Positions 32,077 through 36,804 of a stretch of 36,804 nt of DNA are shown one piece after another (the first letter of the stretch is position 1; each line of letters opens with the position of its first letter). Made by a program: the position numbers and the translations under genes. Below the pieces are notes generated by a model that saw only the letters and a program-made list of their open reading frames with translations, made no database searches and was not told where the DNA came from. Source of the DNA: an uncultured Cytophagales bacterium (GTDB taxonomy: Bacteria > Bacteroidota > Bacteroidia > Cytophagales > 172606-1); assembly GCA_902805615.1 (NCBI GenBank), contig CADCTQ010000311.1, forward strand, positions 1 to 36,804. Reading direction: 5' to 3'.

Positions 32077-32739
32077 TTATTCGTTTTCTTCATCGGGCGT
32101 GTTTACGGGCTTGGACTCGGGAGAGCCTTGCTGACGCAAAAAAATGGACAACACCACAATGGAGAGGACGGATAAAAACTCACTTTGCCAGTTTTGAAAC
32201 GACTCGAACCAGAAACGGGGTTCGCCCAGAAATCCCCAAAAGTCTTTACCGGCCTGGCCTTTCAAGCCTTCCTCCACCTGGTAGTCTTTGAAACTGCCCC
32301 AGGCGTGAAAGCCCCAGCAGATGAGAAACAACACCAGGAACGCCAGGCTCAGGGAATTCTTGTACAGGGTGAGCCAAATGCCTCCCCGCTTTACCGGCCA
32401 GGGGGCTGACCCGGTCGGGTCGGGCGGTTCGTCAACGGGGTCCGGTTCATCCAGGGGTTTGGACTCCGAAGAGCCCCACTGCCGCAGCCCTACGGTCAGC
32501 AGCACGTACAGAAACATTTGCAGAAATTCACTTTCCCAGTTCTCGAAGGTGGCCTGCCAGAAGTGGCCGCTGGTCAGGTAGGCCGGCAGGGTGACGGCGG
32601 CAGCCCCTTCTTCCGTGAGGGTTTGGTTGTATTCCTTCCAGCCGGTAAGCACCTGCCCGGCCATGGAAATTAAAAAAAAGCCTAAAAATACCAGGGAAAG
32701 GCCGTTGCGGTAAAAAAATGAATGTCTTTTGGCAGCCAT
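32077..32739 (-). CDS. DUF6766-like membrane protein with internal duplication, 220 aa
   Basis: The chain contains two copies of one unit: NGLSLVFLGFFLISMAGQVL with FENWESEFLQMFLYVLLTVG and LRQWGSSESKP, then NSLSLAFLVLFLICWGFHAW with FQNWQSEFLSVLSIVVLSIF and LRQQGSPESKP. Each unit has two membrane segments, so four are expected. The linker is Pro/Asp-rich. The pattern fits the DUF6766 family, whose function is unknown. A start at 32775 would add 12 residues (MVNLAGDPIQPL); the shorter start matches the usual family N-terminus, as I recall it. A frameshifted fragment of the same 5' region lies at 33691-33778. Confidence 0.75.
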   Translation of the reverse strand: MAAKRHSFFYRNGLSLVFLGFFLISMAGQVLTGWKEYNQTLTEEGAAAVTLPAYLTSGHFWQATFENWESEFLQMFLYVLLTVGLRQWGSSESKPLDEPDPVDEPPDPTGSAPWPVKRGGIWLTLYKNSLSLAFLVLFLICWGFHAWGSFKDYQVEEGLKGQAGKDFWGFLGEPRFWFESFQNWQSEFLSVLSIVVLSIFLRQQGSPESKPVNTPDEENE

Positions 32740-32872
32740 GAGCGGTTGGATCGGATCACCCGCCAAGTTGACCATAAATTGCCATTCTCCGCCCAGGGTT
32801 GCCCAAAATAAGTGCCCCGGTATGGCTTCCGGGTAATAGAGACGTTGATGGAACCATCCCAGTAATTGCCAT

Positions 32873-32910
32873 AAAAAAACCCCTTGCAGCAGCTTGGCTT
32901 ACAAGGGGTT
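32873..32910 (-). terminator. rho-independent terminator of the minus-strand gene at 32947-33264
   Basis: Read on the minus strand, AACCCCTTG (32910-32902), a loop of 15 bases, and CAAGGGG (32886-32880) are followed by TTTTTTT (32879-32873). Confidence 0.85.
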
Positions 32911-32946
32911 ACTGATGATTGCGGTGATTTCGCCGGCAGGACAACC

Positions 32947-33264
32947 TTACGGCCAGGATTCGGCTCCCCGTACTTGCCTCAATGCTTCCCGAAGCGTGTG
33001 TAATTGAATGATAATTTCCATGATATGCCCTGCCATCACCCCGCCTTTTTGCCCATCCCTTAATAGTTCTGCTACGGTAACAATGGCTTGGTTGCAAGAA
33101 GCTTCTAAGTAATCCGGTGAACTGTGTACCACCATTTCAAGTATTGGCAGCAGGTTGAGGTGGGAATTCTTTTGGAGCAATTCCAGCTCCTTCGAGAAGT
33201 TTTTGGGTTGTTCTAAATAGTGCATAGGTATGGGATCGAAAGGTACGAAAGGGGCAATGCTCAT
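32947..33264 (-). CDS. small helical protein, unknown, 105 aa
   Basis: The protein has no signal peptide. It is mostly helical: NFSKELELLQKNSHLNLLPI, CNQAIVTVAELLRDGQKGG, and HIMEIIIQLHTLREALRQVR. I do not recognise a family. ATG codons at 33264 and 33225 are both possible. It is divergent from the small DNA-binding gene at 33433 across an AT-rich region with operator-like direct repeats, and it ends in a good terminator, so it is a real single-gene unit. Such divergent small pairs are common in mobile-element and toxin-antitoxin-like modules, but nothing in the sequence proves either. Confidence 0.65.
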   Translation of the reverse strand: MSIAPFVPFDPIPMHYLEQPKNFSKELELLQKNSHLNLLPILEMVVHSSPDYLEASCNQAIVTVAELLRDGQKGGVMAGHIMEIIIQLHTLREALRQVRGAESWP

Positions 33265-33275
33265 ATTACATTCAG

Positions 33276-33373
33276 TTTTTAAAACTATTTGTTTGTATCA
33301 ATAGCCAAAAAATAAGTGGCTGAACCACTCCGTAAAGATAATACAATATGTTTTTAAAACAAACAGTTTGTAT
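33276..33373. promoter_or_regulatory. paired 23-bp direct repeats in the divergent promoter region
   Basis: TTTTTAAAAC-N5-GTTTGTAT occurs at 33276-33298 and again at 33351-33373, with all 18 defined bases identical. The second copy holds a palindrome ACAAAC-a-GTTTGT (33359-33371). The first lies at a possible minus-strand -7 box (33280-33287). A regulator bound at both could control the two divergent genes. Confidence 0.7.
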
Positions 33374-33386
33374 TATTTTCGACAAA

Positions 33387-33416
33387 TTGTCTTAAAACTC
33401 TTTTGTTGTACCTTTG
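33387..33416 (+). promoter_or_regulatory. Bacteroidota-type promoter of the small regulator gene
   Basis: TTG at 33387-33389, 19 bases, then TACCTTTG at 33409-33416, an exact fit to the TTG-N19-TAnnTTTG form of the main Bacteroidota sigma factor. The ATG is at 33433, so the untranslated leader is short. Confidence 0.75.
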
Positions 33417-33432
33417 CTTTTACTTGCAAAAG

Positions 33433-33663
33433 ATGGACGCTCAATTACAAAAACGCCTGGACACGATCCGGCAACTGAAGGAGGAATTCAGGCTCGACCA
33501 GCAATCCATAGCAGACAACTGCGAACCGTCGCGCAACCGGATCACCGTGGCCCTTGTGTTGAAAGGATCGGATGAACGCTACTTGACCGAAACCAACGTA
33601 GCGGCAATTGAGAAGGGCATCGAGAAGATACTGGACGGGTACCGGAAGAAGCTGTGCAAATAG
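33433..33663 (+). CDS. small putative helix-turn-helix DNA-binding protein, 76 aa
   Basis: The start MDAQLQKRLDTIRQLKEEFR at ATG 33433 follows a strong promoter. Residues 22-45 (LDQQSIADNCEPSRNRITVA) have the spacing of a helix-turn-helix of the phage-repressor (XRE-like) sort, and the C-terminal helix is basic (EKILDGYRKKLCK). The family cannot be named. Its size, its AT-rich upstream region with paired direct repeats, and its divergent partner suggest a self-regulating control gene. An in-frame codon at 33403 lies inside the promoter and was rejected. Confidence 0.6.
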   Translation: MDAQLQKRLDTIRQLKEEFRLDQQSIADNCEPSRNRITVALVLKGSDERYLTETNVAAIEKGIEKILDGYRKKLCK

Positions 33664-33690
33664 CCTGGATGCCTGGATGCTTCTCCAAAA

Positions 33691-33778
33691 GGAAAGGCCG
33701 TTGCGGTTAAAAATGAATGCCTTTTAGCAGCCACAAGCGGATGCACCGGATCATCTGCCAGGTGGTCCATCCATTGCC
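33691..33778 (-). pseudogene. frameshifted fragment of the DUF6766-like gene
   Basis: The 88 bases closely match 32695-32783, the 5' region of the intact DUF6766-like gene, with scattered substitutions and a one-base deletion in the A-run (CGGTTAAAAATG versus CGGTAAAAAAATG). The translated start DDPVHPLVAAKRHSF parallels GDPIQPLMAAKRHSF; after the deletion the frame is lost, and the similarity ends near 33691. The upstream end overlaps the 3' end of the peroxidase gene. Confidence 0.75.
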
Positions 33779-34980
33779 AATGATTGTCCTCTTTGTATGT
33801 TGCCCCCCACGGGCAGGCCACTGGGTACGCGCGGGGGAATCTTGCGGTCGAACTGATCATCGTTCAGCGCGTAATTGAGGAATTCGGCAATGGGCCGGAT
33901 GTCTTTGAAATTCACGTTCATCTCCCGGGCGAGTGGGTCGAGTTGCTCCGGCTTGACGTGCGGGTTCAGGCGGTCGGCAATGGACAAATCCTCGTAAAAT
34001 TCCAGCACCTGCTCCACGGTTCGCAGGTTCCCGCTGTGCATGTAAGGATCGGTGTAACGCAGGTTCCGCAGGCTGGGCGTGCGGAAAGCGTAGGTACGGT
34101 CCGTGCCCGCATCCGGCCGGTCGAGCTTCTCGTTGTCGGTTACGCCGAGCACGTGCACTTTAAAATCGGAGAACATGGGTCCGTTGTGGCATTTGATGCA
34201 ACCCGTTTTGATAAACGCCTGGTACCCCTCCAGTTCGGTAGCGGAAAGGGCCGTTTGATCGCCCCGCATGTACTGATCGAAACGGGAATTGCTGGCGACC
34301 AGTGAACGCTCGAATGCCGCCAGTGCTTTGCCCAGATTAATCGAATCAATGGCTTGCGGCCCGCCGAACACGTCGCCAAACCACTGCCGGTACTCGGGAA
34401 TGGCCCGCAAACGATTCACCACACTGTCGAGGGCCAGGTGCGCCGGGTAGGCGTGGCCGCGCATTTCCTCCAGGGTTTTGATGGGCTCCAGGGCCTGCCT
34501 TTCGAGGCTTTCCACCCGCAAATCCCAGAACATGGGTGCCCGCGCCGGGTCGTACTTGCCCTGCGCATCAATGCCGTTGAAAGCCGTATTCAAAATGGTG
34601 TGGGCATTGCGCCGGACGAAAGGAACGTGACCCGCCGATCCGAACGTCCGGGATTCTCCCAAGCCCTGGCCGCCCACCCCGACGGAAACGTCCAGCCCTT
34701 CGGCGTACCCGTACTCGGGATGGTGACAGGAAGCACAGGCCACATCCCGGGGGCCCGAGAGGATGGGATCGTAGAACAAGGCCCGGCCCAGCTCAATCTT
34801 TTCCGGGGTAGCCGGGTTGTCGGCCGGGGAAGTAAAGACAACCGGCAAGGCGTCTACCCGTTCTTCCGGGGCGGAACCGGCAGGCGAATGGTCGTTTTCT
34901 TCTTTGCCCTGCCTGCAAGCCCAGACGACGGAAAAGAGGAAACACAACAGGGACAATAGTACGCTTTTGGATCGGTGCAT
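33751..34980 (-). CDS. di-heme cytochrome c peroxidase (CcpA/MauG family), lipoprotein, 409 aa
   Basis: The signal peptide MHRSKSVLLSLLCFLFSVVW ends in a lipobox with Cys22, so the enzyme is anchored in the periplasm. Heme motifs are CASCH (Cys82, Cys85, His86) and CIKCH later, as in bacterial di-heme peroxidases, which reduce hydrogen peroxide with electrons from cytochrome c. Other family marks: ELGRALFYDPILSGPRDVAC, RRNAHTILNTAFNG, MFWDLRVESLERQALEPI, FRTPSLRNLRYTDPYMHSG. The usual end, IPPRVPSGLPVGGNI, is followed by about 14 unrelated residues that read into the DUF6766 fragment, so the original stop may have been lost. The gene is single and is separated from the HelD-like gene by 18 bases. 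Confidence 0.92.
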   Translation of the reverse strand: MHRSKSVLLSLLCFLFSVVWACRQGKEENDHSPAGSAPEERVDALPVVFTSPADNPATPEKIELGRALFYDPILSGPRDVACASCHHPEYGYAEGLDVSVGVGGQGLGESRTFGSAGHVPFVRRNAHTILNTAFNGIDAQGKYDPARAPMFWDLRVESLERQALEPIKTLEEMRGHAYPAHLALDSVVNRLRAIPEYRQWFGDVFGGPQAIDSINLGKALAAFERSLVASNSRFDQYMRGDQTALSATELEGYQAFIKTGCIKCHNGPMFSDFKVHVLGVTDNEKLDRPDAGTDRTYAFRTPSLRNLRYTDPYMHSGNLRTVEQVLEFYEDLSIADRLNPHVKPEQLDPLAREMNVNFKDIRPIAEFLNYALNDDQFDRKIPPRVPSGLPVGGNIQRGQSLAMDGPPGR

Positions 34981-34998
34981 CTCAAAAATGTAATTCCT

Positions 34999-36804
34999 TC
35001 AGGCAGACAAGAAAGCCGTGATTTCCCTTGAATACGTCAGCGTGAGCCGGTGCATGGCCCGCGTGCAGGCGATGTAGAGCATACTCCTGTCTACCTCGGT
35101 TTTATAATTACGCGCCGAGGCAAACGGGACAATGACCTCATCGAATTCAAGTCCCTTCGCCAAATGCACCGTGGTAATGATGACGCCTTCTTTGAAGGAC
35201 GTGGACTCCGCGGTGAGCAAATGAACGCCCGGTGCCTGGAGCGCATCATACGCCTCCGCTGCCTGCCGGTGGGTTTTGCAGATGATGCCGAGGGACTTGT
35301 TTCCCGAACGTTTAAAAGTCGTGATCATCCCTTTGATTGCTGCCAACTCCTCGCCGTTGCCGTTGAAGCGGGCCAATGCGGGCTCCTGACCGTGCCTTTC
35401 CATCGGGATGACGTCCGGGTTGGGGCTGATGCGCCCCGCGAAAGCAGTGATCTCCAGGGTGGAGCGGTAGCTGCGGTACAGCTTGACAATGTCGGCGTGC
35501 GGAAATACGCGTTCGATGGTCTCGGCCGAGGAGGCGCTGTACGGATTCACCGTCTGGCTTACGTCGCCCAGAATGGTCTTTTTGCAAAGGAACAACCGCG
35601 ACAGTACGGCATACTGCACCGGGGTGTAATCCTGCATCTCATCCACCAGCAGGTGCTTTACGTGGTCGTAGGCGGCAATGCCTTCCAGGCGCAGGCGGAA
35701 GTAGATCAGCGGGAAGACGTCGGCGTATTCGAGGGTCAGGCCGTGGCCGATCTTCAGCAATTCGGGGGTACCGGCCCAGCGGTAAAAGTCCTGGTAGAGG
35801 TCCAGCACGTTGTTGAACCTGAACATGCGGGGAACCGCCTCCCAGATCCTGGTTTTCTCCCCGCCGGTAAGCTTCTGGTCGGTTCTGTCCCGCACGTACG
35901 CCTGCACGTCCTTTACGACCAGCGGAAACCTTTTCAGGAGCGGCACCCGGTGGTACGCCTTGAACTTTCCGAGAATGAAATCGGCGGGCACCACAACTTT
36001 GCCGACCCGGAGTTCGGTGCCCTTGAAGTAATTGTTCTCGATGTGGATGAGGTACTGATCCAGCTTGCCCAGGAACCCGAAGGAGGATTTGAACCGGATG
36101 CGTTCGATGAAAGCCGGGTCGTGTTCCTCCAGCAACCGCGACACCTGTTCGAAGAAGGTCTGGAACCGGTACTTTTTTTCGAGCAGGTCGGCGGCAAGCT
36201 CTTCCATGCCCAGTTCGGGAATGTGCTCTTCCCCCAGTTCGGGCAGGACGTTGGAGATGTAATCGGCGAAGACTTTGTTGGGAGAAATGATGAGAATGTC
36301 TTTTGCCGCGATGGTCTCCCGGTAGCGGTACAGCAGGAAGGCGATCCGGTGCAAGGCGATGGAGGTTTTACCCGAGCCGGCCACACCCTGGATGACCATG
36401 ATCCGGGCGGTCTCGTTCCGGATCACCGCATTCTGGTCCCGTTGAATGGTCGCGACGATGTTCTTCATCTTGTCGTCGGACGACTTGGCAAGTTCTTGCT
36501 GAAGCACGTCGTCGTGAATGTTCACGTCGTTTTCGATCATGAACTCCATGCGGCCGTCCCGGATCTTGTACTGGCGTTTCAGGGCGATGTTGCCCGCGAT
36601 CTTGCCGGAAGGCGTGGCGTAGGAGGCTTCGCCGAGTTCGAAGTCGTAGAACATCGAGGAGATCGGGGCCCGCCAATCGTAGATCAGGTTCGTGCGCTGC
36701 CGGTCGTCGGCGAAGGAATAGATGCCGATGTACACGGGCGACCTCTGGTCGGTGACGAAATCAATGCGGCCGAAGTAAGGGGACTGGCCCAGCTTGATGA
36801 GTTT
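34999..36804 (-). CDS. HelD-like superfamily 1 helicase (RNA polymerase recycling), 5' end outside window
   Basis: The frame is open to the window edge, giving about 601 residues; the N-terminal arm is missing. The visible part begins KLIKLGQSPYFGRIDFVTDQ, typical of HelD, followed by YDWRAPISSMFYDFELGEAS. Helicase motifs: Walker A IQGVAGSGKTSIALHRIAFL, motif II LLVDEMQDYTPVQYAVLSRL, motif III ILGDVSQTVNPY, motif IV-like LYRSYRSTLEITAFA, motif V VHLAKGLEFDEVIVPF, and motif VI LYIACTRAMHRL. HelD removes stalled RNA polymerase from DNA and recycles it, using ATP. A generic UvrD/Rep DNA helicase is less likely, because of the WRAPISS and FGRIDF signatures. The start cannot be given. Confidence 0.9.
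   Translation of the reverse strand, partial: KLIKLGQSPYFGRIDFVTDQRSPVYIGIYSFADDRQRTNLIYDWRAPISSMFYDFELGEASYATPSGKIAGNIALKRQYKIRDGRMEFMIENDVNIHDDVLQQELAKSSDDKMKNIVATIQRDQNAVIRNETARIMVIQGVAGSGKTSIALHRIAFLLYRYRETIAAKDILIISPNKVFADYISNVLPELGEEHIPELGMEELAADLLEKKYRFQTFFEQVSRLLEEHDPAFIERIRFKSSFGFLGKLDQYLIHIENNYFKGTELRVGKVVVPADFILGKFKAYHRVPLLKRFPLVVKDVQAYVRDRTDQKLTGGEKTRIWEAVPRMFRFNNVLDLYQDFYRWAGTPELLKIGHGLTLEYADVFPLIYFRLRLEGIAAYDHVKHLLVDEMQDYTPVQYAVLSRLFLCKKTILGDVSQTVNPYSASSAETIERVFPHADIVKLYRSYRSTLEITAFAGRISPNPDVIPMERHGQEPALARFNGNGEELAAIKGMITTFKRSGNKSLGIICKTHRQAAEAYDALQAPGVHLLTAESTSFKEGVIITTVHLAKGLEFDEVIVPFASARNYKTEVDRSMLYIACTRAMHRLTLTYSREITAFLSA

Noticed and set aside
1-36804. CRISPR array, tRNA/rRNA genes or intact insertion sequence
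   Set aside because: No regularly spaced repeat with unique spacers, no recognisable RNA gene and no transposase were seen on either strand.

Overview
The window looks like chromosomal DNA of a high-GC member of the Bacteroidota, in the broad Cytophagia/Chitinophagia/Saprospiria range; the genus cannot be fixed from this stretch. The signs are ECF sigma factors with a FecR-like fragment, lipoproteins with Bacteroidota-style lipoboxes, one exact TTG-N19-TAnnTTTG promoter, a DUF6766-type membrane protein, and a pinensin-like lanthipeptide leader. Strong G/C bias at third codon positions throws long mirror reading frames on the opposite strand of almost every gene. They were discarded. No rRNA, tRNA, CRISPR array or intact insertion sequence was seen.

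Layout. 1-1057: the tail of an aldo/keto reductase and an unrecognised protein. 1058-1909: non-coding DNA with small hairpins and one copy of a dispersed repeat. 1910-3477: two ferritin-like exported proteins, closed by a strong terminator. 3607-5843 (minus strand): a small coiled-coil protein, two ECF sigma factors and a truncated FecR-like anti-sigma remnant. 5844-6502: an AT-rich gap with a 21-bp tandem repeat.

6503-23214 is the centrepiece, a one-directional class I lanthipeptide locus: GT4-type glycosyltransferase, LanC-like cyclase 1 with a C-terminal extension, YpdA-like flavoprotein, JmjC-type oxygenase, a structured leader RNA, a 76-aa precursor with a GG-type leader, a stable hairpin, a C39-peptidase ABC transporter, LanC-like cyclase 2 with the same extension, an HlyD-type adaptor, and a dehydratase split into a 989-aa glutamylation protein and a 336-aa elimination protein. 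The proposed route is that the split LanB dehydrates Ser/Thr, the LanC proteins form thioether rings, and the flavoprotein, oxygenase and glycosyltransferase tailor the peptide. The C39 transporter then cleaves after the Gly-Gly and exports the product with the adaptor. No immunity or two-component genes were recognised.

23707-24684: a cysteine-rich lipoprotein of unknown role. 24836-27417 (minus): a chromate-resistance operon, chrA, a stand-alone ChrB domain and a ChrB-AraC fusion. 27590-28843: a DUF4185-like lipoprotein. 28844-29263: a cluster of dispersed repeats. 29264-29866: a third ECF sigma factor with no anti-sigma partner. 30219-31805: a GH28-like secreted enzyme. 31920-33780: a repeat-rich accessory patch with a two-fold repeated DUF6766 membrane protein, a divergent pair of small genes around operator-like direct repeats, and a frameshifted fragment copied from the DUF6766 gene. 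33751-34980: a di-heme cytochrome c peroxidase. 34999-36804: a HelD-like helicase that runs off the edge.
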